NCBI GenBank assembly: GCA_021827645.1
Contig: JAKAVA010000009.1
Coordinates: forward strand, 1-64,000
Reading direction: 5' to 3'
DNA: 64,000 nucleotides
Source of the DNA: Planctomycetota bacterium
GTDB taxonomy: Bacteria; Planctomycetota; Phycisphaerae; WQYP01
The stretch's first letter is position 1; every line of letters begins with the position of its first letter. Under the pieces are notes generated by a model. That model was given only the letters and a program-made list of their open reading frames with translations, made no database searches and was not told the DNA's origin. The position numbers and the translations under genes are program-made. This document shows positions 17,537 through 26,667 of the stretch, in pieces.

Positions 17537-19412
17537 GGGTGTCATCCTCGGCCGACGATATATATTCGATATTCACCAGCTTGGCATTAAATTTTTCCTG
17601 AAGTAATTTTACGGCAGGATGGGCGTTTACCTCCTCCCGCAATTCGGGACTGATCCGCAGCGTGGGCGCTACATCTCCGGCCGCCGTGCCGCCGGCGCCT
17701 TTGGCCCGCGCTTCGGCCACCGCGTGGGATTCAAATTCAACGCGGACGGGCCTGCCGACGGTGATTTCCAGGGCCTTTTCGATTTTTGGACGGGCATGCT
17801 GTCCCTGCACAAAGCTTTCCACTTTTTTATTAATCTGCAGGGTGACGGCGCTGGAATCATCATTCCACCTCCAGCCCAGCAGACCGCCGACAATAACTTC
17901 CGCAGATGAACCGCCGGATTCCCGGAGCACGTCAATGAATCGGGCCATTTCATCGCTCTCGGATGCTGGTGGCTGTTTCGGAGCGGTTGTTGCAGCCGGT
18001 GTCGGGAGATCGGCGGTGGCCGTGGAAGCGGACGTTGCCGACGGGGCCGCTGGCGGGATTGCTGCGGAGCGTGCAGGCACCGGCGCGATACCGCCGGCAA
18101 TCGGCTTGGCGGTAGTCACCGCAGCTGAAGGAGCCTGCGACGATGGGGCTGGGCTTGCCGCAGGGGCATAAGCCGGCGCAGAAATGGGTCTCGGTTTCGG
18201 CTGGGCGGCCGGCATTCCGGAAGCAGGACCGGGCGTTATGTCATTTTTTTTTTCAGCGCTCACGCCAGCGCCGTCACCGGCGGGCAATTCCTTGAGCCAC
18301 TGACGGATGGGCGCAAATTCGGGTGCCATCGCAAATCGTACCACCAGCGCATCGAGCAGCGGACGGGGCATGGTGGAATTGCGCAGTTGGCGTGCGGTGT
18401 GGTCGCAGATCGCAATATGATGGGCGGCTAATTGCGGGGGGAGCTGAGGTACGAGGGTTGCAAGTTGCCGACGGGATTCGGCCGTCACATCCACAAGATG
18501 CGTATCGGTTCCGCATACACCCATGACCATCAGATGCCGGAAAATGCCGGTAAGTTCATTGACCATATATTCAGGCGACATACCGGAGGCGAGAAGCGCA
18601 TCGCATTGCGCCAGCGCGGATGCGGCATCGCCGTTGAGCATGGATTGAACCCAGTTGCACATGTCCGCCAGAGGTGGGGCGCCGATGAGTTCGTTGAGCA
18701 GAGATTCGGTAATCTCGCCGGCGCCGAGCGAAAGAACCCGGTCCAATAGTGAAAGCGCATCACGCATCGACCCCGCCGCCAGAACGGCAATCCGATGCAG
18801 AGCGGCATCCTGTGCAGAGGCCTTTTCATCGCGGCATATGGCGGCCAGATGCGAGGCGATCACATCCGTGGGGATATTCTTGAAATCATATCGCTGGCAG
18901 CGGCTCAGGATCGTTGCCGGAACACGGTGAATATCCGTGGTGGCGAAAATGAATTTGACGTGCGGTGGCGGCTCTTCGAGTGTTTTGAGCAGGGCATTGA
19001 ACGCCTGCGTGGTGAGCATGTGCACTTCATCGATGATGTAGATTTTGTATTTGGATCGCGTCGGTGAAACGCCTGCATTCTGGCGCAATTCCCGGATCTG
19101 ATCCACGCCATTGTTGGAAGCGCCGTCGATCTCAATCACGTCGATATCTTCGCCTACCGCAATGGCCTTGCACGATGCGCAGCGGCCGCACGGCTCTCCG
19201 TCCTTTGAATCGGGGCAGTTGATGGCTTTGGCCAAAATGCGGGCAGCGGAGGTTTTGCCCACGCCGCGCGTGCCGGTGAATATGAAGGCGTGGGCGATGC
19301 GACCGGAGGTTACCGCGTTGCGGAGGGTTTGGGCGATGGGTTCCTGCCCGAGCAACTGGGAAAAATCCTGCGAGCGGTAGCGTCGCGCCAGAACTGTATA
19401 GGGCTGCACCAT
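17517..19412 (-). CDS. dnaX: DNA polymerase III subunits tau (and probably gamma)
   Basis: This is the clamp-loader ATPase. From ATG 19412 (YTVLARRYRSQDF, the family N-terminus) it is 631 residues. Walker A GTRGVGKT is at 47-54, the zinc ligands are Cys66, Cys75, Cys78 and Cys81, and IIDEVHML with the SRC arginine-finger motif follow, then domain III to ~375. A Pro/Ala-rich linker and a tau-like C-terminal domain complete it. Codons 387-390 lie on a run of ten A (18244-18253); slippage there would end translation at once and yield a ~390-residue gamma form (see findings). The frame is open upstream to 19571, but those 53 residues do not fit the family. It overlaps the glycosidase gene downstream. 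Confidence 0.93.
   Translation of the reverse strand: MVQPYTVLARRYRSQDFSQLLGQEPIAQTLRNAVTSGRIAHAFIFTGTRGVGKTSAARILAKAINCPDSKDGEPCGRCASCKAIAVGEDIDVIEIDGASNNGVDQIRELRQNAGVSPTRSKYKIYIIDEVHMLTTQAFNALLKTLEEPPPHVKFIFATTDIHRVPATILSRCQRYDFKNIPTDVIASHLAAICRDEKASAQDAALHRIAVLAAGSMRDALSLLDRVLSLGAGEITESLLNELIGAPPLADMCNWVQSMLNGDAASALAQCDALLASGMSPEYMVNELTGIFRHLMVMGVCGTDTHLVDVTAESRRQLATLVPQLPPQLAAHHIAICDHTARQLRNSTMPRPLLDALVVRFAMAPEFAPIRQWLKELPAGDGAGVSAEKKNDITPGPASGMPAAQPKPRPISAPAYAPAASPAPSSQAPSAAVTTAKPIAGGIAPVPARSAAIPPAAPSATSASTATADLPTPAATTAPKQPPASESDEMARFIDVLRESGGSSAEVIVGGLLGWRWNDDSSAVTLQINKKVESFVQGQHARPKIEKALEITVGRPVRVEFESHAVAEARAKGAGGTAAGDVAPTLRISPELREEVNAHPAVKLLQEKFNAKLVNIEYISSAEDDTHADETA
18241..18254 (-). 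promoter_or_regulatory. Candidate slippage site in dnaX (A10)
   Basis: The coding strand reads GAA followed by a total of ten A in GAAAAAAAAAATGAC. With one extra A, or a -1 ribosomal shift, the frame becomes GAA AAA AAA AAA TGA; with one A lost it becomes GAA AAA AAA ATG ACA TAA. Both end right after domain III. Thermus dnaX uses an A-run for transcriptional slippage and E. coli dnaX a ribosomal -1 shift; which applies here cannot be read. Confidence 0.65.
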
Positions 19413-19616
19413 GGCGTTATTGTAAACGATGCATGGGGGAATTTCGCTCTCGGCGGCGGGGGTCGGTTTTACCACCGGTATTGGGTCGAGGCCGCCGCAT
19501 TCGCAGAGTCTTACTGAACTATGCTCCATCGGTTTCCTGCCGTCGATAAGAGGTTCATTGATGCCCGGCATGGCTTAAAGCGGTCAGGTGCGGACGTCGC
19601 AGTCTCCGAAGTTGCC

Positions 19617-20729
19617 CTACAGCACCTCCACTGCACGCGGAAAGCTCCCCAGCATGAACATCTGCAGGCAATGTCCTTTCGCCTGAGAGATCGCCTTGGC
19701 CACCGGCTCATCCGTATGATGGCCGTTAAAATCAACAAAGAAGTAGTACTCGAACGGACCCGAGCGGCTCGGCCGGGTGGCGATGTTGGTCAGATTGATG
19801 CCATACTGCCGGAATGCATCGAGCGCATCAACCAGGGCCCCGCTTTTATGAGATGTCGTGAAGATGATGGAGGTCTTGTCATCGCCGGTGCGCTTGGCGG
19901 GCTGACGGCCGACCACCAGAAACCGCGTGACGTTATCGGCATTGTCCTCGATGTTGGCGAAAAGCACCTTGAGGTTATAGAGCTCGGCGGCCAGTGCCGA
20001 GCCGATTGCCGCCGCGTGCGGCTCGCTCTGCGCCATCTCGGCCGCCTTGCTGCTGGAACCCACTGCCACCCGCGGTATTTCGGGCAGTGTTTCCGCCAGC
20101 CAGCGGCGGCACTGATTGAGCACCTCCGGCTTGCTGTAAATCACCTTGATCTGCGATGCCTCGCATTGCGCCAGCAGATGATGATGGATGGAAATCAGCG
20201 TCTCGGCGACGATGGTGACCGAGCGATGTTCAACAAATGCATCCATCGTTTCCACAATCCCGCCGATGGTGGAATTTTCAATCGGTACCAGCCCCAGGTC
20301 CGCGTGGTGATGGGCAATTTCATCGAACACGCCGTTGATATCCGCCACCGATACATGTTCAACCGAAGAGCCGAACTTTTTCACCGATGCGAGATGTGAA
20401 AAGCTCCCCTTGGGCCCCAGAAAGGCGATGCGAAGGGGTTTTTCCAGCGCAAAGCTGCCCGACATCAATTCACGATAGATTGCCTCAATGCAACTGTCAG
20501 GCAGCGGGCCGCCCGATTCACGATTCGCACGGCGGACGCGCTCGAGAACAATTTTCTCCCGGTCCGGCGCATAGATGGGGGCATTGGAATTCTGCTTGAC
20601 CTTGCCGATCTCCACCACGATTCGTGCCCGCTGATTCAAAATCGCCACGATCTGATGATCCAGGTGATCAATCTGTTCCCGCAGGGGCGTCAGCGGGTCA
20701 CTGCCGGATTCCTGATGTCTCTGTTCCAT
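19617..20729 (-). CDS. pheA: Bifunctional chorismate mutase / prephenate dehydratase
   Basis: This 370-residue cytoplasmic enzyme makes phenylpyruvate from chorismate for phenylalanine synthesis. An AroQ-type chorismate mutase domain comes first (~12-100: LREQIDHLDHQIVAILNQRA, then APDREKIVLERV). Prephenate dehydratase follows (~105-285: IAFLGPKGSFSHLA, PIENSTIGGI, and DNVTRFLV with the catalytic Thr). An ACT domain ends it (~295-370: SGALVDALDAF and NIATRPSR, which match the Phe-binding GALV and ESRP motifs). Feedback inhibition by phenylalanine is therefore expected. ATG 20729 was chosen because the frame upstream to 20882 contains no family sequence. It is divergent from the membrane-protein pair at 20859, across 129 bases. 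Confidence 0.94.
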   Translation of the reverse strand: MEQRHQESGSDPLTPLREQIDHLDHQIVAILNQRARIVVEIGKVKQNSNAPIYAPDREKIVLERVRRANRESGGPLPDSCIEAIYRELMSGSFALEKPLRIAFLGPKGSFSHLASVKKFGSSVEHVSVADINGVFDEIAHHHADLGLVPIENSTIGGIVETMDAFVEHRSVTIVAETLISIHHHLLAQCEASQIKVIYSKPEVLNQCRRWLAETLPEIPRVAVGSSSKAAEMAQSEPHAAAIGSALAAELYNLKVLFANIEDNADNVTRFLVVGRQPAKRTGDDKTSIIFTTSHKSGALVDALDAFRQYGINLTNIATRPSRSGPFEYYFFVDFNGHHTDEPVAKAISQAKGHCLQMFMLGSFPRAVEVL

Positions 20730-20803
20730 GCAGAGAATCGTAATGCTGCCTGGGCATGGCGGCAAATGTATATGCCCGGCCCGAATGCTCACGTTAAAGG
20801 TGA

Positions 20804-20832
20804 TTGGACTCGGCCGGATCGGGCGGCATAAT
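20804..20832 (+). promoter_or_regulatory. Probable promoter of the 20859-23047 operon
   Basis: TTGGAC (20804-20809), 17 bases, CATAAT (20827-20832). The start site would fall near 20840, about 10 bases before the GGAGG that serves the TTG start at 20859. Confidence 0.5.
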
Positions 20833-20858
20833 ATTGACGCACTTGAGCGGAGGCAGAT

Positions 20859-21329
20859 TTGCAGCACTTTACCCATACACAAGCATCGGAATCACGGGCA
20901 CCCGATAGCCGACTGCTGACGGCAGGTGCCTTCGGAGCGGGAATCATTTTTCCCATCGCTCCGGCGTTACTCATCGCCTACCGATCATCCGATGGATGGG
21001 TACGGCAACAAGCCATGGCGGCTGCCGGTTACCAAACCATTGTTGCCATGGCAGCCGCAGCGGGCGCCGCCGCTTTGCGGGTGGGTTTTTCCGTAACCAT
21101 GCTTCATCGGTTCGCGCGTCATCACGCCCTAACGGCACTTTTGAGCCAAACGCTCGCTGCCGGTGCACGATCTCCGCTGGGCCTGCTGCTGATTCTGGCC
21201 GGCGGGCTTCTGATCGGCCTGTCCGTTATCGGGTGGTGGGCGGGGAATCTGCTTGCCGCCTTGGTGGCGCTTCGCGGTGACTCCCTCGGCTTGCCGCGGA
21301 TCAAACGACTTCGACGGAGCACCGAGTGA
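20859..21329 (+). CDS. Small membrane protein, DUF4870/Tic20-like
   Basis: This 156-residue protein has three or four hydrophobic segments (about residues 20-42, 60-80 and 108-140). The pattern hydrophobic segment, polar turn with W-V-R-Q-Q-A, then a second helix (FPIAPALLIAYRSSDGWVRQ) resembles DUF4870/Tic20-type small membrane proteins of unknown role. It starts with TTG: GGAGG at 20849-20853 lies five bases upstream and no ATG or GTG fits better. Its TGA overlaps the GTG of the next gene by four bases (GTGA), so the two are co-translated and may work together. The family call is tentative. Confidence 0.65.
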   Translation: MQHFTHTQASESRAPDSRLLTAGAFGAGIIFPIAPALLIAYRSSDGWVRQQAMAAAGYQTIVAMAAAAGAAALRVGFSVTMLHRFARHHALTALLSQTLAAGARSPLGLLLILAGGLLIGLSVIGWWAGNLLAALVALRGDSLGLPRIKRLRRSTE

Positions 21330-23047
21330 ATATTCGACGCTGGCTATCTTCTGCCGCTGCGATGCTGATATACTTAGGGGCGGCGGCCATATTTCTACTG
21401 CCGGGACTCCATGGCCCGGGCTATATCCTCGGAAACCATACCCCCGATGTCCTGAGTTTCATCTGGTATATGGCTTGGTGGCCGCACGCCATTGGCCACG
21501 GCCAGAACCCCATGTTTACGCGGGCCATCTGGTGGCCTGAGGGGGTGAATTTATTCTGGACGACCAGCATCCCGACCGCCGCGCTGCTGCTATCACCTGT
21601 CACGGTGGCGCTGGGACCGATTGCGGCATACAACTTCGCGGTGCTCTTTGCGCCGGTGCTTCTGGCATGGGGAACGTACGAACTTTGCAGGGAACTCCAT
21701 GGCAGATTTTGGCCGGCGATATTCGGCGGCGCTGTGGTAGGATTTTCCAGCTACGAATTCCGCCAATTATTAAATCACCTGCACTGCTGCCTTATTTTTC
21801 CGATCCCGCTGCTGGCGCTGGCGGCTGTGCGGCGATTTAACCTTAAGTTCTCACGGTGGATATACATACCGCTTAGCGCTCTGCTCTGGCTGCTGCTTTT
21901 TGGAATATCGACGGAATTTTTCGCCACGGCCGTGATGTTGGGTTCGGTTTTTGTGGCCGTGATGATCCTGATGGAGAGCAATCCGCAAACTCGCAGAGCC
22001 CTTTTGATCCTCGCCGGAGAGAGTGTCACCGGGCTGCTCTCGGCCGTCGTGGCCGTTCTGGTCATCGCGGGGCCCTATCTGTGGAAGGGATACGCGGGAG
22101 GAAAACTTTGGAGTGCCGGCGTCTATAGCGTCGATCCGCTGAATCTCATCATCCCAACTTACACCACTTGGCTGGGAAGTGGTCTACTGGCACCCCTGTG
22201 GCATCTATTCGCCGGAGGTCGCTCGGATGCCGAACAGGGCGCTTATCTGGGCTTGCCGCTTATCGCCCTCGCTGCGGCCGCCTGGCGGAACACCCGCGGT
22301 CCCGCTATGTGGAACGGCCTGAAAATCACATTGGTGGTCGCTTTGGTGCTCTCGCTGGGGCCGCAACTCCATGCGCTGAACCAAAAACTTCCGTTACCCT
22401 TGCCGTGGCTCATCGCCAGCCATGTCCCGCTGATTCAAAAAGCGCTCCCCGGTCGGCTGATGTTTTATGTCGATCTGATGCTGGCCATCCTGATTTCCGG
22501 TTGGCTCGCCCGGACGAATATGCCCCGCGGTCGAAAACTTGCCGCTGCATTGATAGCCATTTTCTTCTTATTACCTAACACCACAGGCGGATACTGGTCG
22601 ACCCACTTCAGCACGCCGCGTGTTTTTGCCCGCGTGCCGGACGACATCACGCCCGATCCGCATGGCGTACTGATTTTTCCTTTCGGCTACCACGGATGGA
22701 GCATGCTCTGGCAGGTTCAATCGCATTTCGCCTTTTCCATGGTCGATGGTTACACCGGCATCGTGCCGGACGATTATTCCAAAAGTCCGTTGGTGCGGAT
22801 GTGGCTTTCCCATGGGCCCTTGGACACGAATTACGCCGCCCAGCTTCAGGCGTTTCTGCAGCATGGGCACATCCGTACCGTCATTGCCATTACTCCATTT
22901 AACGCGCGGGAAAAGCAGATTATCGCCCCGCTGGGAACGCCCCTTTTGACTCTCGGCCGCGCAGAAATATTCGGCCACGTTCCGCGATGGATACGGGTGG
23001 AAAAACTCCTCAAGCTCAGGCCATCGACGACGCCCAACCGCCGATGA
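21326..23047 (+). CDS. Polytopic membrane protein, GT-C glycosyltransferase-like
   Basis: A 573-residue protein with about ten to twelve transmembrane helices and a soluble C-terminus of ~130 residues. The first periplasmic loop (after residue ~30) has H-T-P-D followed by a stretch rich in W and N-P (GHGQNPMFTRAIWWPEG). This is the layout of GT-C enzymes that use a lipid-linked sugar donor, where an acidic residue in loop 1 is catalytic. The HTPD Asp would be the candidate here. The sequence does not point to a specific donor or acceptor. The GTG start overlaps the preceding stop by four bases. It converges on mutL with a 21-base gap. Confidence 0.6.
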   Translation: MNIRRWLSSAAAMLIYLGAAAIFLLPGLHGPGYILGNHTPDVLSFIWYMAWWPHAIGHGQNPMFTRAIWWPEGVNLFWTTSIPTAALLLSPVTVALGPIAAYNFAVLFAPVLLAWGTYELCRELHGRFWPAIFGGAVVGFSSYEFRQLLNHLHCCLIFPIPLLALAAVRRFNLKFSRWIYIPLSALLWLLLFGISTEFFATAVMLGSVFVAVMILMESNPQTRRALLILAGESVTGLLSAVVAVLVIAGPYLWKGYAGGKLWSAGVYSVDPLNLIIPTYTTWLGSGLLAPLWHLFAGGRSDAEQGAYLGLPLIALAAAAWRNTRGPAMWNGLKITLVVALVLSLGPQLHALNQKLPLPLPWLIASHVPLIQKALPGRLMFYVDLMLAILISGWLARTNMPRGRKLAAALIAIFFLLPNTTGGYWSTHFSTPRVFARVPDDITPDPHGVLIFPFGYHGWSMLWQVQSHFAFSMVDGYTGIVPDDYSKSPLVRMWLSHGPLDTNYAAQLQAFLQHGHIRTVIAITPFNAREKQIIAPLGTPLLTLGRAEIFGHVPRWIRVEKLLKLRPSTTPNRR

Positions 23048-23068
23048 TCAACAACGACAGGATTATTT

Positions 23069-24955
23069 TCACCGCCGCTTGAACTGCTTTTCAAGCTGCG
23101 CGAAACTGAGCCGAACGGTGGTAGGCCGGCCGTGTGGGCAATTGCTCGATCGCTCAATCTCGTGGCGACGGATCAGCAGGGCATCGATTTCCGTAGCTGA
23201 AAGCGGATCGCCCGCCTTGATGGCCGCCTTGCAGGATGCCATGTCCAGAATTTCATGAAGCAAGGCTTCATCTCCGATGTTGCAATCCGCCTCATCGAGG
23301 TAGTCCAGCAGCAATCGGATAAACGCACCGGCGTCGAGCCGCGCCAAAAGCGGCGGTAATCCCTGCACGGCAACGCTCTGGGCATCAAATCGGTTGATTT
23401 CAATGCCGAGCTTTTCCAAGGTCGGCCGAACTCTCTCCAGATTGTTCGCCTGCCGATCGTTGACCTCCACCATTACCGGCAGAAGCAGGCGCTGCGACTC
23501 CAGAGGTCCTTTGCGGACACGCGAGAGCAATTCCTCATAGAGAATTCGCTCGTGGAGGGCGTGTTGGTCAATGAGCACAATCCCCTGATCATCTTCCGCG
23601 ACGATGTACCGATTATGCAGTTGAATGCATTTAATATTGAGCGCAGGCGCCACGATCGGCGGCATCGGTTCGCGGGCGGTAGTTTCCTCCTCGACCGATG
23701 GCACCGGTTCTGCGACGACCGGCGGCATGGAATCGGCGGCCGGAGCGATTGACGGCGACTCACCTGGCCCGCGCAGCGGCAAGGCCGGTTGCGGCTGGAT
23801 CGGCGGCTGGCGGAAAAACTCGGCCAGCACCTGCCGCGTTTCATCCAAACTGCTCGTCCGCACGGGCGCCGGTGTGCGGAGGGGTGGGGTGGACGTGGTG
23901 GAGGAATCCGGATTCAGCGATGCCGGCGGGGTCAGATCGGTCTGCAATAATTTTTGCCGCAGTGCCCCGAGCACCATGCGGAACGGAATATTCGCATCGC
24001 GGAAACGGACCTCCGTCTTCTGCGGATGAACATTGACATCAAATGCCGCCGGGTCCATCTCGACATACAGAATGGCGACCGGGTGCTGATGCGGATCAAT
24101 CAGCCCACGATACGCCTCTTTCATCGCATGAAGCATGCTGCGGTCGCGGATATACCGGCCGTTGAGGAAAATAAATTCATGTCGATTGGTGCCACGGGCA
24201 GTCTCGGGCACACCGATAAAACCCGTTATCCGGGCGGCAGCGTCCTCGTGGTGGATCGGCAGCAGGCGACCGCGGAGATCTTTGTCGATGGCGGCGGCAA
24301 TGCGCTCCGCGGTGTCGGTAACGGCGGGCAATTCCAGAACCTTGCGCCCATTATGTTCCAATGTAAAAGCGATGTCCGGTTGTGCCAGTGCGGACCGCAG
24401 CACCATATCATGAATATGGCCGAATTCGGTCGCATCGCTGCGTAAAAATTTGCGCCGGGCCGGGACGCAATAAAACAAGTCCCGCACTTCAATGGTCGTT
24501 CCAACGGCCGCGGCGCACGGAATCGGTTCGCCGATGACGCTTTCGCTGGCATCGAGCCGAATGCCGCCGGCGTCGGTCGGGCGACGGGTGATCAGGGTGG
24601 CGTGGCTCACACCCGCTACGGATGCCAGCGCCTCTCCGCGAAATCCAAGCGTCTGAATACTGAACAGATCATCCACATCCCGGATTTTGCTCGTGGCGTG
24701 GCGTGCAAAGGCGAGCCGGGCATCCTCCTCGGACATTCCGCACCCGTTATCGGTTATACGCATCAGGGTGCGTCCACCATCCTGAACCACCACGGATATG
24801 CGCGTGGCGGCGGCGTCGATGGAATTTTCAAGGAGTTCCTTGATGACACTCGCTGGGCGTTCCACCACTTCCCCCGCTGCAATCTTATTGATGAGCGAAT
24901 CGGGCAGAATGGCAATCGCCCGACGGGAAGCAGTATCGGAAAGCTGCACGTTCAT
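23069..24955 (-). CDS. mutL: DNA mismatch repair protein MutL, endonuclease type
   Basis: This 628-residue protein couples MutS mismatch recognition to strand incision. The GHKL ATPase domain shows [23 protein letters not shown] (residues ~25-50), DNGCGM and [10 protein letters not shown]. The transducer domain follows (ending near 335: INVHPQK-EVRF type), then a ~90-residue Pro/Ser/Thr-rich linker. The C-terminal dimerisation domain has the metal-dependent nicking motif [13 protein letters not shown], beginning at Asp463, plus SCKAAIKAG and CPHGRPT. Such MutL proteins nick the strand themselves, as expected in bacteria lacking MutH. The ATG at 24955 gives a short leader before the conserved start. 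It is divergent from the MFS gene at 25129. Confidence 0.96.
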   Translation of the reverse strand: [628 protein letters not shown]

Positions 24956-25128
24956 AGACGTACAAAATACCGCATCGAAAGGCTCTTTGCATCCTGCGGT
25001 TTGCGGCCGGATCCTGCACCCGAAAACCTTGCAAGCGGCACCGAAAACGGAAGGATGATCGGCGGGAGGCTCATACGGGTTTAGCGCTATGGGTCGATAT
25101 GGCGCCGGATTTTCAGTACATTACAACC

Positions 25129-26580
25129 ATGGATAACCCGCTGCCGGATACCCGGTCTACTTCCGCTTACGCCTCATCCGAGTCGGTCGGGGGGGCTGCG
25201 CGGGGTGCGCTCCCACACGCTCATATCGTGCGCGATACTCTGCTGAGCCCACGGCGCTGGTTGGAGAGTTGGTACGGGGCGTACGCCATCCTTGGAGCCG
25301 TCTCCTCCGGCATTATCCCCATCACCCTCCCCCTGATGATGTCAAAATTGACCGGCGAACTGAGTACGGTCGGTTTTGTGATGGGGGCGTTTAATCTCGG
25401 TGCGATCACTTCGCCATTATGGGGCAATATTGCCGACCGAACGAAGAAGTTTCGTCTCATCTTCTTTACCGGGCTGGCGGTTGAAGCCATTGGCTTGGTG
25501 TTATTTCCGTTGGCGCACGGCCTGCTCGTCTGGTTTCTGATCGCACTGGCCATGGGCACCAGCACGGCCGCCGTTTCCACCTGCGCCACCCTGATGGTGG
25601 TGGAATTTCATCCTGCCGACGAATGGACGCCGCGCATCGGCTGGCTGCAAACGTTTAACGGCGCCGGGCAATCCATTGGGTTGCTGCTGGCCGGCATTCT
25701 GGTTGCCGCCGGGTACCGAACCGCACTGTGGACCGGGGCGGCCATGCTGGTCCCGGCCATCGGCCTTGGCGTCTGGGGACTCCGGCGGTCGGTGTTTCGT
25801 CACGCCGTCGATCCAACGATCACCCTGCGGTGGATTCGATCGCACGCCGACCTGACGCCGATTGGTCGATTTGCCCGCGTTGAATTGCTTGGCGGCGGGG
25901 TACTGAGGCATTTTTCCGTCATCAACATCCGCGGACTGAAAAATATCGGCAACCTGCTGCCGACGCGCTTCGGTCGATTCATCGCTTCGATCTTCATCTT
26001 CTTTTTCGGTATCGCGGGATTCTTTGCCTATTTCCCAATATTTCTCAAAACCACTTTTCACATTGCACCTTCCATCACATCGGTCGCCTATGCCGTAACT
26101 GCAGGTGTCGGTGTGGCTCTTTATGCCCTGGCGGGTAAGTGGAGCAGTAAATGGGGTGCGGGCCGAATTTATTTTCTCGCGCGGGTATTTCGATTGCTGG
26201 CCTTTGCATTTATGCTTGGTGCGATATTCGTGGATAACCGAATCGCCACGGCACTTCTGGCCTTTGGCAGTTTTTCCATGGTGATACTGGCGTGGCCGGT
26301 GATCAGCGTATCGGCCACCGAACTTACATCGGAACTCAGTCCGCTGAGCCAGGGGATGGCGCAGGGGCTTTACAATGCCGCCAACGCAGTCGGCACGGTG
26401 CTGGGGACCTATCTGGCCGGTGCCATGGTGGGGCTGATGGGCTTTAAGTCGCTGCCGATCCTGGCCGTGGTGGGGATTCTGCTTTCAATATTGATTGACG
26501 GACTTCCGCGAAAAAAGCCGGTGCTGGGTGATGCACCCGGTGCGCCGCCGGCCGCCGAGAGTCAACCGGCGTCTGCCTGA
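25129..26580 (+). CDS. MFS transporter
   Basis: An inner-membrane protein of 483 residues with twelve predicted helices in two halves. The loop between helices 2 and 3 carries GNIADRTKKFR, a form of the MFS motif G-x-x-x-D-R-x-G-R-R/K. A long central loop (around residues 215-255) separates the halves. The substrate is unknown, and the C-terminus is Pro/Ala-rich. No convincing ribosome-binding site precedes either ATG 25129 or the in-frame ATG 25099; the shorter form was kept because the extra ten residues have no pattern. Its neighbours, mutL (divergent) and metG (88 bases downstream), give no functional hint. Confidence 0.8.
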   Translation: MDNPLPDTRSTSAYASSESVGGAARGALPHAHIVRDTLLSPRRWLESWYGAYAILGAVSSGIIPITLPLMMSKLTGELSTVGFVMGAFNLGAITSPLWGNIADRTKKFRLIFFTGLAVEAIGLVLFPLAHGLLVWFLIALAMGTSTAAVSTCATLMVVEFHPADEWTPRIGWLQTFNGAGQSIGLLLAGILVAAGYRTALWTGAAMLVPAIGLGVWGLRRSVFRHAVDPTITLRWIRSHADLTPIGRFARVELLGGGVLRHFSVINIRGLKNIGNLLPTRFGRFIASIFIFFFGIAGFFAYFPIFLKTTFHIAPSITSVAYAVTAGVGVALYALAGKWSSKWGAGRIYFLARVFRLLAFAFMLGAIFVDNRIATALLAFGSFSMVILAWPVISVSATELTSELSPLSQGMAQGLYNAANAVGTVLGTYLAGAMVGLMGFKSLPILAVVGILLSILIDGLPRKKPVLGDAPGAPPAAESQPASA

Positions 26581-26667
26581 TGCGCGCATGGCTGGATGCC
26601 GCCGTCAACGTCCGGCGGAAATACAAATCCTTTGGTAAACTACGCGGCAGTTGTTTACGGAGCGTCA

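Noticed and set aside
19521-20399. 292-codon plus-strand frame opposite pheA
   Set aside because: Antisense to a complete, well-conserved enzyme, with no start signal or recognisable domain.
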